A DNA stretch of 64,000 bases from Kudoa neothunni (lineage: Eukaryota > Cnidaria). A model generated the notes under the pieces. It searched no databases and was not told the DNA's origin. It saw only the letters and a list, made by a program, of their open reading frames with translations. Every line of letters begins with the position of its first letter. The stretch's first letter is position 1. Shown here in pieces: positions 1 through 11,800 of this stretch. The translations under genes and the position numbers were made by a program. Where the stretch lies: assembly GCA_964304625.1 (NCBI GenBank), contig OZ199839.1:2356001-2420000 (forward strand). Reading direction: 5' to 3'.

Positions 1-693
1 TGGTATCTTGTGTTTCCAATAAATCAAAATGCGTGATTTTCTCAAAGAAATCGTTGAACAGTTAAACAAAACATTGTTGACAACAAATTCCACAAACAAA
101 ACAATAAAAATAGGTCTCAGCATTGTTTATGCATCCCAACAGGAACCTCTTCTTAATGCAAATCGAGAAACATGTGTACAGAGTGAGAGGAAAAATGATA
201 AAAAATCTCCTAAATGGCGCGAATATTGTTATAAATTTTACTGTCTATTTCACGAATTTAAAAACAGTTTTAACTTCTCGTAACTCTCAAGAATTCTTCT
301 TATGTTTTGTTTTAATATTTCAACTGGCGCAACACGTTCAATTCCGCTGCATTAACGCAATTATTTTTTTAATGAAACATCGATGTGTATCGATATAAGA
401 AGACGGATCGTAAGCGAAGCCGATTATGCCAAAATTTAATATAAATTTTACAGCGTTTCATCCATAGGAATTAAGAATTATTCAATAATATTGATTATTA
501 GATTTTTTAAAGTGTTGTAATTCAAAAAAATGTATGGTAAAATTTACCCCAAAGTCCATTAAACGTTCATCGTTTTTGAGATCATTAGAGGGTTTCAAGT
601 GATTAATAATTTAAATAATGTTTGAGGATCTCATAACTAATTGAAGCGTTGAATAAATCTAGTTAAATAAGTAATTACCATGATTCCTCCCAG
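1..693. other. No supported gene; AT-rich sequence
   Basis: Two overlapping open frames occur at 29-398, but neither shows a recognisable motif, signal peptide or composition unlike the surrounding AT-rich DNA, and neither has splice or repeat support. I treat them as chance. Nothing else stands out. Confidence 0.5.
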
Positions 694-747
694 GGACCAT
701 ACGCGGTGTTGATGGGTATCCTGGGTCTAATAGGATATTTTTATTAA
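694..747 (+). CDS. Possible terminal exon ending in a membrane helix
   Basis: A good acceptor (pyrimidine-rich, ending cccag at 689-693) is followed by an open stretch reading GPYAVLMGILGLIGYFY and then a stop at 745-747. The composition is typical of a short C-terminal membrane helix and is more GC-rich than its surroundings. No upstream exon could be joined to it, the phase is only assumed to be 0, and the product is not recognised. It could be the last exon of a small membrane or mitochondrial protein whose other exons lie outside the window, or chance. Confidence 0.3.
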   Translation, partial: GPYAVLMGILGLIGYFY

Positions 748-2765
748 TTCTAAGTTTATATTATGTAATAATTTCAATTAATTCACTACTAAGTGATTAA
801 TGAAAAAAATTATACAACTAGACGATATCTTTACAGAATGAATGTTATTTTATATTTAAAAACGACTTCAGTAATAACAAATATATGAACATTTTGGTAT
901 AATTGACTGAAATGTTTCAAACAAAATATATCCACTTGGCTTTTGTTTGATCGTTTTTTGTTCAAATATTTAATTCTTAAATTTTATTAATTAATTTTTC
1001 TATTTCTAATATATTAAACAAAAGTTATAAAAAAACTCTTCCATTGAATAGAGGGTATAGTTATCCTCACATTTGAACCTTATTATAGTAGGCATGACTT
1101 AACACATGAATCAGTTGTATATATCAATATTTACATTAAATAACACAATACAATCTTTTATATATAGTAAAATATGTTGAAACTATAATTCTAATATACC
1201 GATATTAATATAATAGTCGAGCTGTTGTGATACCATAGAAGTTTAATATTTAGGCATCTATATAGATAAAGTTTTAATATTAACTATACGATTGTCATTA
1301 TATAAAAATAAGTAATAAACGGTAAAAATGTTTCTTTCAATAACTTAATTAATAAGAATTGGAAGAAAGGAATTTCTACTGATTCTGACCAACGTTAATC
1401 CTTATACTTCCATATACTTATTTTTGAAATTATGAACAGCATTACATGTTTCTGTTATAATTAAATATTATCATAATAATTAAAAATATTAGCTCTTATT
1501 TTTTAGGTATTTTCTTTGTTTATTAGACTCTTGTAAATACGATTTAAGTTTAACCATAATATTTTTGTTGTAATCAGATATTAACATTAAGGACAATTCT
1601 TGGGTTATGAAGGTTTCAACAACAGTATATTAATGAGTTACTTCTATTATGATAATAGATATCTGAAGATACTTTCGTACATCAGATTGCAGTGCACTCT
1701 AACGTTTACATTTTCGTATCAAGATATAAGTTATAAAGTTTATTTGATTGATCCGAATAATAAACACTGAATGATTTTAGATAAGAATTTAAAAAACGAA
1801 TTTTGCTCAGCCTGATTCGTCGTATATAAAGAAAAAATGATGACTCCTTAATAAATCTCATATTTAAATTATATCTGGGATTCAACTATAATTTATTGAT
1901 TATAGCATTGAGAATATTTTTCTGGCAATGTAAATGTTGGGAAATACTAATTTGCCCATCATATCAAATGTTCATTTGAAATTTAGATCAACAAGAGGAA
2001 AAATTACACCTCTGTAACTGTCTCTCTTTCATGTCTTCTTCGAAATAAATTTAGAATATAGTTGTTTCATCGATTTAAAAATAATTATAACAAAGTATAA
2101 CATTAAAAAGGCCATCCAAAATTTTATAAAATTTCTCCAAACCCAAGAACTATGTGTACTTTTGTGCAAACCTATAATACATTCAATACACATTTGTTGT
2201 TAAAATATGATTTTTAAACTATTAAAAATATTTAAATATACATTTACAAAAGTTTTTGTAATTTTAATAAGTTATACAGGGATTATTATTGTGTATCCTC
2301 TCGTAAATTTTATTATTATTACTTATAATTGTGCGATATATCTATTTCAATGAAAAAAATATATATACTAAAACTCAATCTGTCGTACCTTTTTTTTAGA
2401 AAGATTATCTATTAACATTTTTATATATGGAATATTTTTGAAAATTAGCAGTTGACAACCAAAGATTGAGCACGCGAACAAAAAATGGATCGATATAAGC
2501 ATCACGATTATATTGAGCCAATGTTCATAAAATCAGATAAATAATATATTTCAATGCATTCAAAGACAGTGTGAAATTTAAAATTCTATTCATACGTACA
2601 AGTAGGGTTTTATTTTAATTTATTTTTTTCTGTAATTTGATGACAGAGGCTGATTTTTAGCATTAACAAGAATTTAGACTTTCAAGATCGACAAAAATAA
2701 ACTATTTTACGTAGTATAATATATACACCTCAAAAACAAATAATGTAGAGATGAAGGGGTTATTT
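748..2765. other. Intergenic, nothing recognised
   Basis: About 2 kb of AT-rich sequence with stops in all frames, no open frame of note, no clear splice-bounded exon and no terminal repeat that I could pair. Confidence 0.5.
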
Positions 2766-4097
2766 TTAACCATCTATGTATAATTGGGGTCTTTTGGAAC
2801 CCATGCGACATTAAGTATCAATTTCTACCACAATAACTTATGAAAAATGTTCGGCAGGTGGTCTATTCTTCTAAAATTTTCATTCCTTAAAAAAAAAGTT
2901 AATGCCCAAACACCCTACCCTCCGAGTAAAATTGAGATCTTTTGGACCCACGATTTTTTATCTAATTATCGAAAATATTGATTTAAATGTTTGGGAGAAC
3001 TTTGAAAAAATTCTATCGAGTAAATATAGTTGTATTGCATGAATATCATATCTTAATCTGCAACGCACATACACCATGATTAATTTTAATGATATATCAA
3101 GTGATCTTAGTAATAATTATTTTGATATTGAGTCTTCAGATTCATTTTCTTCGTCTCATGATCATTTATCGTTAGAAAAATTTGATATTGATACAGATAT
3201 GCAAATTAACTCATTAATACACAAGTATAGAACGTTATGGTCAATGAGCCCGCCATTGGCATCTAGATTCTAGAACATGTGTTGCAAATATTATGAATAG
3301 TTGTCCTGATGACACTCCGTTTTTATTACAAAACACAATTGATACTATCATAATAATATTTAGTTCTGCTATGCAAGCCATTATTTTGAAATATAACAGT
3401 ACGTGGGTGGAAAAATTTTTGGTGATAGATGGATCGAATTGGATGGGTTCATTAGCTGCTTATTTTCTGATGGGATGTCACAGGGCTAATCGAGAATCGG
3501 TTAAATAGATATTTGGGTTAAGAGAAGGGAAGGTATATCATGATTTATTCTCATTACATAGATTTCGCCACGTATTGCGAGTTTTACACCTTGATGGTAT
3601 GGAAAATATTGTGATAACAAAATAATCCGGAAATTTTTGCCATGTTGGTGAACCTCGGAAAATTTAGGCGGGGTTTTCATGTATCGTTTCCCGCCCTAAT
3701 GAACCTTTCAAGCGTATCTATGTTACCTGTTTTTATGCAATAGTTATGTCTACGCCAGGATTATGTATGATGTTTATTGATCATTTTAGGCGAAAATTAA
3801 ATAAAGAATTAATTTTATTAAATTATCTGAATTTTTAGTTGTGTTTTTAGAAAATATGCGATCTCAAAAGTAATACATACGCTGCGGTTAAAATATTTCT
3901 TCCCAAGAGCGCATGTGCACAAAATATTATGTGATGTCATTTATAAAATTACTGAATATATAATCGATAAAATGTTTTAAAAACTTCTAAAAATACATAT
4001 TATCTTTTTAAAAATATTTTGTCAAATAAAAACGGGGGGTATTTTGGCCCCAAATTATACTTGGAGGGTGTAAATTTTAATGTGACTTGAAGGTTAA
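2766..4097 (+). mobile_element. piggyBac-type DNA transposon remnant
   Basis: The element is bounded by TTAA at 2766-2769 and 4094-4097. Both ends carry a related subterminal block (near ccctccgagtaaaattgag on the left; its inverted counterpart accctccaagtataatttgg on the right). Inside, 3076-3273 encodes an acidic, serine/aspartate-rich N-terminus, and 3410-3600 encodes a piece resembling the middle of piggyBac transposases (LAAYFLMGCHRANRESVK, then frame-shifted HDLFSLHRFRHVLRVLHLD). The catalytic D-D-D core and C-terminal cysteine domain are missing, so this is an internally deleted, non-autonomous copy of about 1.3 kb. The exact left end is uncertain because a second TTAA with a better match to the right end lies at about 2899. 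Confidence 0.7.
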
Positions 4098-4801
4098 AAG
4101 AGAAATTATTCGGCTGTTTCATCTAACAAAATTTTTACAAAGATATTATAACTTTCCATTACTAAATTAGGATTTCATTTTGCATAATAAATAACAAAAA
4201 TGGTAGCTGCATCAATCGGAATAAATATTTCATGGTGAGAATCACATTGAAATTAAAAAAATATGATTTTGCATTCGAAGGATAGAAAATTTAAGAATTT
4301 ATATTAATTTGTCTCAATATACTCCCGAAAGTATTAAACTTAGGAGAATACTACCAATATTTACGATGGACGGAAGAACATGAAAAGTTCTCTACCCATT
4401 CTATATTCATTGATATATCCTTCTCCTTACATATTCAATAAAATGTATTGTCGTCTATTAATTTTTCTAAATTTTATTCGAGAAAAGAAAAACTAAAAAG
4501 GGAAAAAGGCTTACATGGGCTAATATTAAACTGGAATCAGTACTCGCTAACGACGCCCGCAGAAAATTTGCATTAAAAAAATACAATAAACGAACAAATA
4601 TAATATACTATGACTAACCGTATTTCGATGTAAAGTAACTAGTAATATTTTTAAACGAACGACGTAACTCTGGGAGAGACCTAGCCCACCTCAGTCAATT
4701 TATTGGTTTGCGCCGGCTTGAGCTGGTTGGTCAAACAAACCAGGTTGTAAATCAACACCCCTATAACAATTTTTTTATTTTTGAAACAAACAAAAATTTT
4801 C
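4098..4801. other. Downstream flank of the 8-cysteine gene
   Basis: AT-rich sequence between a transposon remnant and the 3' end of the minus-strand gene. A more GC-rich patch at about 4660-4745 is not coding in any frame that I can support. Confidence 0.4.
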
Positions 4802-5671
4802 TCACCCGATGTTCAAAGTTGAATCAGGTTCGCTGATGAATCTGACATGACGCAAGAAGGCAATGCTACAGAATTGGTCATCGTTACAGTAGGAGCTGTA
4901 ATCACGTTGTCTGTTCAAACGTCTTAAATTAGCAGCTTCTTGTTCAGCATTACGATGACACTAAATACAAATTAATATAAATTATGCAGAAATGTTAGGC
5001 ACAACAATTACTTGAGTTCTTTGCTCATCGTCTCTATGTTTTTCATCGCATTGGGCTAACATTACAGTTTGTGCAACATTGCCGGTATTGAATAATCCTA
5101 TAACGCTGCCAAATACCTAAGTAAAAATGAGCAGAAATTCCAACCAAAGAATTTCTTATACTACACACTCAGCACATCCTAACTCTTGTTGTGTCAAATG
5201 GACTAAAAATTTTTTTATATTTGTTATTTAATAAATTATATTAATAATGGTAAATTAATATTTACCCACGTTGTTGGCGCAATTTTGCCTAGCCTCACAA
5301 TAACCACTGTTAATTGCAGTGTCGTTGACAAATTTATTAATCGCAAAACTAACGAATACTGGAGCAATTTTCTAAACAAACTTATTCAAATTACTGACAC
5401 ATTATATTACCCCTAGGCCAACTGATTGAACATGGCGTGAAACGAAAGCCTCGGTGCGACTTCTTAGTATATTTTTCGATCCTTCAGTAAGGCGGTTGTA
5501 AGTGGAGGGGCGACGCTAAAATTTTCTATATTTTGATATCACTAATCGAATTACATACAGAGAACACTAAATTCGTTGCACCCAAATGAAGGTTAGTGTA
5601 AATCGCGCATAAAACTTATAAACAACATGAAATAAATTAGAAATACATATAAATATTAGTAGTGTTATTAT
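4802..5671 (-). CDS. Secreted 8-cysteine protein, copy A (start codon not found)
   Basis: Spliced gene model with exons 5411-5515, 5266-5371, 5162-5202, 5012-5116 and 4802-4960, all with GT-AG introns of roughly 40-65 bp. It encodes 171 residues plus stop. The mature part has eight cysteines: a YC-x5-C pair, a GCAEC pair, a QC, then C, YC and FC. The four internal exons (105, 106, 41, 105 nt) match those of the paralog at 25960-27001 exactly in length and align along their length. A signal-like hydrophobic stretch (ITLLIFICISNLFHV) lies upstream at about 5625-5671 and aligns with the paralog's signal peptide, but the codon matching the paralog's ATG is ATA and no in-frame ATG precedes it. So the 5' exon is provisional and this copy may be silent or start elsewhere. 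The family is not recognised. The C-x2-C spacing faintly recalls chemosensory proteins, but the spacing and the number of cysteines and introns do not fit. Confidence 0.75.
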
Positions 5672-7388
5672 CTCAATCCAATTTCTTATTCCTACCAAGG
5701 AGTCGAAAATCTATGGTATTTATGGTGATATATCCCATTTTTAAACCGAATAATAATATTTTATTATCTATGATTTAATTTAAATAAGGAAGTAATTTTA
5801 TTAAGAGGCTATTTCCAAGAATTTAATCGTGATTATTGAAGTTTTATTAGAGTTTGATCGTGATATAAATGACGAACTTAAATTTAAAATCAAGCTTCGT
5901 TAAACATATTAATCATCAAAAATGTTTTAAAATTTTATTGAATTAATGTATTTATTCTTATAAATTTGAAACTCTTACAGTAAATAAATTAAATACGTCA
6001 ATTTACTTGGAGTTTTATTAACTCGGAATAAAAAGGTGATTTTATTTTTCAAAATGATAAAATTTGAAAAATTTACACCGTTTACCGTAAAAATCAATTT
6101 TCACCTAGAAATATAATAATCACATTATATGGACACATTTATTTTGAATTTTGATCAATAAAATTATGGTTATTTTATATCAAGAATTGTTCCATTACTA
6201 ATTGATAAATGGCATAAATAATAAATGAAGTTAACATAAATAGTTTAATTAATTAATTCATCTAGTTTAAAAAATACTTCATCGGTGATACATTTTTGGT
6301 CATGTAACAATAAGGTCATTTATTTAACTTAAATAGTATTATTCAATTTATTCTCACGTTTTTAAGATGTAATTTTGGAAAATTATTACAGTATTACGTG
6401 ACCAATAAAAATTTGTTAAGAATTAATTTTGACCACTCAAAATCTTTTTATGTCATTCATGAAGTTAGCTTAGAGGTCAATTGAGATTTGATAATTTCGG
6501 TAAGATTATTTAAAAGTTAGCAAAAATGATGGCATCACACAACCTTTTCTTATTATATAAACAAATTTATTATTTTACAAAATTATACTGAATATTAAAA
6601 AAAAATTAATAAAAAATAATATTGACTAAAACTTTATTTATTTGTCATAATTAAAAGCTTAAATTTGTAAATTCACATCCATTTGATATTAAATTTAATG
6701 AAAATAATTTTCTAACTGAATTTTAGTTATGGTGTGCCATTTCTTCATTACTTTTAATAAGCCAATAAATTTGCCTGCAATCTAGCATGATAATTTCCTT
6801 CATCACTTTATATTATATGAAATAGTAATTCTAATACGCAGATATGTTGATAATAATTGACTGGTACGTTATCATAGAACATTAAAATTTAAATTATTTA
6901 TACCGGTATGTTACTTTTTATTGTCATATTAGATTAAAACAAGTAATTTGGGATTAAAAAATAGTATAACTTTCCAAAAATAAATCGGTCGGCGGAAAAT
7001 GATAAACAAATCGATGTTGACTAGGTCTAGCATAAATTTTTATACTTTCCTATATTTATTTCTAAAATTATCACAATTTTTATAACTTTTTTTACCAAAT
7101 AAAATTATCATACTAATTTGGTAATAAATAAATTTATTCATTATTGGATCCGTAAACATTCAATATAAATAAACTTTTAATGATTGTTATTATCAGATAC
7201 TTATGTGAAAAGCAATCATTTGTTTATACATTAATAGTAAAATATTTTAATGAGGAAAACAATATTACTTGACGATGTTAATCAATATTATTTGGAGGAC
7301 AGTGGCGATTGACTTGGATATACTTAATAAAGAGTTATTTACACTGTAAATGATACACGGATGTTAATAGGCTTGACTATATTTAATT
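5672..7388. other. Intergenic, very AT-rich
   Basis: No open frame, exon or terminal repeat recognised. It lies upstream of the 8-cysteine gene A and may hold its promoter, but I see no motif that I can defend. Confidence 0.45.
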
Positions 7389-10300
7389 ACTAGCGGGAAC
7401 TGCCCAGCGTTGCATGGGAGTAATAAGCACGGAAAAATTTCTTAATAACATTCAAAAAAATATTAATATTTTTAAATTAACCCATAGAATCAATCAAACT
7501 AAAAATATTTTTTAAGCTTTATATTTTAACGACTGTGAATATGAAATTTAAATTATAATTTAACGTCTGTGTTGTATTTAATTTGCATCTCTGAATTATT
7601 TGAATTCCCTTAAAATGCCATTCAAAACGTTATTTTGTGTTCCTGAGATTTTTCAAAATCGAATTCTCGCCCGGCTCAGGAAGTTTGCACACCATTATTT
7701 ACGGGAGACAACCAAGCAGAAAGAGATATGGAGATAGAAGAAAATTTCCGGAAATTAATTTTTATTGCTCAAATAATTATCTTTTGGCCCGGCAAGAGCA
7801 TAACGCACTTTTTCCCATGAACAGCCAAAATTGGCGCCAACTTCAGCATACAAAATTTTGATAATTGGGTGAAATAAAATTACAACCATCTGCACTGAAT
7901 TAAATCACGGAAAGTTAAACTTAGCGGATGATTTCAATGAAATCTACGGACGCAAAATTTCCATTAAACGCTTCAATCAATGTAATTATTACGTTCTACA
8001 CAAATTCGTTATTCATGGAACATATAGAGATTATTATCATATCTAAAACAATTAAAAGAACTATTAAAATATACTTATCAAGTCATATACGTTAAAACTC
8101 CACAAATAAGGAGTGTATTTGCACAAACACCCAAATATACGCGCCAAGATTATATAAAAAGTCAGATTGCAGCAGTTAATCAACATTTGATAGAGCATAT
8201 AAAGAGGAAAATTAACTTCAACCAACCATCAACAGGTCATAAGCAGGTGTTAATTCTAATGTTGAACACAAGTAACCCGTTAAACAAACTTTGAATCGAC
8301 AAAATCACCATGTTTCAAAACACTTTTAGGAACATTGGGTGGTGTGAGAACGATTTAAAGATTTTTTGAAACATTATGATTTTTAAAAAATCCATAATGT
8401 CTCTCTATAAGGAAAAAATTTTGTCGCACATGTGTACTTGCTGACACACACACTCGGGCACTTCAACGTTATATATATAGTAGCTAGTAGATAGTAGAAT
8501 ATGATTTATAACCTTTCGCCTCGGTCTTAGAAGATTATATTAATTAAATATAATCAAAACTGACTAGAGCAGATTATCATTTTCCCTAAGAATAGCCACT
8601 GATTAAAATCCAATTTATCATATTATAGGTTTAATTAATTTATTTCATTAATTATACTCAAAAATAATCTTATATTCATAATTAAAGGAAAAAGCTTAAT
8701 CCAAGGTTTAGGTTAAAGTTGAAATATTTTCTTTAATTCCAGATTAAGAATCACTCCTATAGATATTAATCTTCCCATACGAGGAACGAAAAAACCAGGT
8801 GATTATCGAAGGGGTTATTATTTGTATCCAGGTGAAATGATTCTTATAAACCATAAATTATTACAATAATAAGGTTTTGAAATTATATTACATTTAGAAA
8901 GGCAAATATAAAATAAATTCACCAATTTTTTGAATGCAGTTATAAGACCGCAAAAAAATTGAAATATTTTAATTTTGTAGGATCAACGCTCGAAAATAAA
9001 CCCCATATTTTATAATGTTTAAATTAAATAAATGTATACTTCATCTGTCTATATTTCTGAAAAAAATAGATGAAAACAGCTGTATAATTTAAACCTCCTT
9101 GGGTTTAAAGGTTGAATTAATTGGGATATACGCGATTAAAAAGCAAACATTGCATTTTATACAGCAGTTTTCCCAACTTTTTTTGTCTGTGACCTTTATT
9201 TTTATAAAAAGAGTATTATCAGGCTCAAATAACATTGAAAATCATTTCTCGAATTAATGTCGAAAAATTTACAACAATATCCAAAAATATATTTTCGTCG
9301 AAGTATATAGTATATACACAATAAATATCGTTAATAATTATTTTCAAAATATATTCTTGAATTTTTCGCAATTTAAAAATATTGTTTTAGAACTATTTCT
9401 GTTAAACGTTCACAATCTATAATTTCACTTTTTCAGATGATATCATTAAACGGTAAAACGTGCTAGTTATCAATTCATGTTCATTTTTTTCAATAATGTC
9501 GTCTCTCATCTACCGTATATATAAGCTAAGTTGTCTGTGTGCGTCAGCAAGTACACATGTGCGACAAAATTTTTTCCCTATAGAGAGACATTTATGGAAT
9601 TTTTTAAAAATCATAATGTTTCAAAAAATATTTAAATCGTTCTCACACCACCCAATGTTCCTAAAAGTGTTTTGTAACATGGTGATTTTGTCGATTCAAT
9701 GTTTGTTTAACGGGTTACTTGAGTTCAACATTAGAATTAACACCTGCTTATGACCTGTTGATGGTCGGTTGAAGTTAACTTTCCTCCTTATATATTTTAT
9801 CAAATTTAAATTAAGTGATATTATCAAACTTTTTGTATAATTCCGGCATGTATATTTAAGTGTTTGTGCAAATACATTCCTTATTTGTTGAGTTTTAACG
9901 TATATGACATGATAAGAATATTTTAATAGTTCTATTAATGGTTTAAAATATGGAGAAAACTCTGTGTTTGCATCACTAATGGAGATTTGGTAACTACTTC
10001 TATAATCAGGTAGATTTAAGCTTTAGAATGCAGTGCTGTGAACGTGGATTTATTTGAAATCGTTCGCTAAGTTGAACTTTCAACGATTAAAATCAATGCT
10101 GATAGTAGCACTCTTACTTCATCTTATTATTTGAATTATTTATGTTGATATTGATTGGATCTGAAACTTTTTGTGAGAAATAGTACATTAATGTTCATGC
10201 CGAGACAAGGGATAATAAGTTGAGCATTAAAATCATTTATCGTAAATTTTCTTCTTTCTATGGCTTTCTTACCTCCTCAGAAAAGCATGGAAAAAACTTT

Positions 10301-10660
10301 CTGAATCGGGTAAGAATCGGCTTCGAAAAATCCACGGACAAAAAATAACATTTTAGAAAACACTTTAAGGTAATTTAAATAGTTCAGGAATATAGAAAAA
10401 AATGACACGTACCCTAAGTTATTTAGCGTTGGTGCCAGGCCATGAAACTTTTAAATGAACGCTGGAATTGATACGTTCCTCCACAGAAATGATCATAATT
10501 TAAATTTCGTCAATCAAAATAGTTGATGTATGATGCATCCAATTTTTTAGTTATTTTTCTTCTATGGGTCAATTCACCACTTCGGTATATTTTGTGGATG
10601 TTATTAAGAAGCGTATCTATGCGAAATCTTCCCAAGCAACGCAAGAAAGTTCCCGCTAGT
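7389..10660. repeat. Large foldback (long inverted repeat) element, about 3.3 kb
   Basis: The ends are matching inverted repeats: actagcgggaact at 7389 and its complement agttcccgctagt ending at 10660, each followed by related gcgttgc blocks. The arms continue inward for about 1.1 kb (7389-8480 against 9510-10660). They pair again at 7640-7690 with 10270-10340, at 7905-7945 with 10040-10085, and almost perfectly at 8220-8440 with 9545-9770. The central loop of about 1 kb (8480-9510) is unrelated AT-rich sequence. Open frames at 7637 and 9460 lie in the arms and look accidental. No transposase is visible, so it would be non-autonomous. The superfamily is not assigned, and a target duplication is not clear. 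Confidence 0.8.
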
Positions 10661-11800
10661 TGTTTAATAAAATGTTAAAAAATGGGTTTAAAAGATCAGA
10701 AAAGAAAAATTTAAATACAATGAAGTAAATTTTTTGTTGTTAAAATAGATAAAAGAAATTTGAAACGTGTAAAATTAGTCATTAACATATAAAAACTCAT
10801 GAATATAATATTATGTCATAAAAAATTAAAACTCTAACAAATGAAGTATCGAGAAAGTTAATATTTTAGAAAGGAATAGAAAAAATGTAATTTTGTTTAC
10901 GAAAAGATTGATTAAATTTTGTTACTTAATAAAAATTAATATTTACTTGTTAGTTTAATTTAAAAGATATAATATAATGGTCAATTAATTCCTTCTTTCT
11001 TATCCAACGTCATGTAGTTTTTATATACACTCATCCAATGTATATATATGTATATATAATTAATTAAATATATAATTATATATTTGTCTTCATGATTGGA
11101 CAAATATTATTTTTTACTCAAAAAATATGTGGCACTTAGTTCTTTAAATTATGTTAAAGCAAAATCTGATTTTTAGATATGAAGGTGAAAGTTAAAATTT
11201 AAGTTCATTACAAACCATTGATTCGATAGTATATTTTGTGAAAAAAATAGTATAATTTGGTTACTTGGAAAAGTTTTAATTTCAAATTAATTGCTTATTC
11301 TAGGATAAACATCAAAACTATAAAACGTTAATAATTCTTCAAAAAACTTAAAATTCCAAGATATTAAAAATAAGTTGTGGAAAGAAATGTCACTACCCTT
11401 GTTGAATCTAATATAGACTTGTAATCAAATGTTATTTATATTCGTTAAAACTTAATCATAATATGAATTCTCTAAGATATAATTAGCTGAGTAACACCTA
11501 CATTATTTTTAGTCTAGCCCATTTAAAAAATATCAAAGGAATTAAGTCTTGGCCGAAACTCATGAAATTATTACGATCAGAAATATTGGAATTAATTCAT
11601 TTGGCTGCTCTGTATCAATATAAATAAGTCATTTTTATTATTTAAGATTTTTTTAAATTGAATTAACAATTAATATTAAATAAATTTACATAGGGTTTTT
11701 TCTGTTTTCTGTATATTTCCAAATCAATTCAATTGGGATACTAAATCTACTATTATGCGATGTACATCGCAGCTTATATTTTGATATAATAATTTTCATA
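10661..11800. other. Intergenic, upstream of family-1 gene 1
   Basis: AT-rich sequence with a short TA-rich tract near 11040-11085. No exon or paired repeat is recognised. The promoter of the downstream gene should lie at its right end, but no core element is convincing. Confidence 0.45.

Noticed and set aside
29-398. Two overlapping open frames near the left edge
   Set aside because: No recognisable domain, no splice support, and composition like random AT-rich DNA.
4802-5515. Calling the 8-cysteine proteins odorant-binding or chemosensory proteins
   Set aside because: The cysteine number and spacing (C-x5-C, C-x12-C, C-x2-C) and the intron pattern do not match either family.
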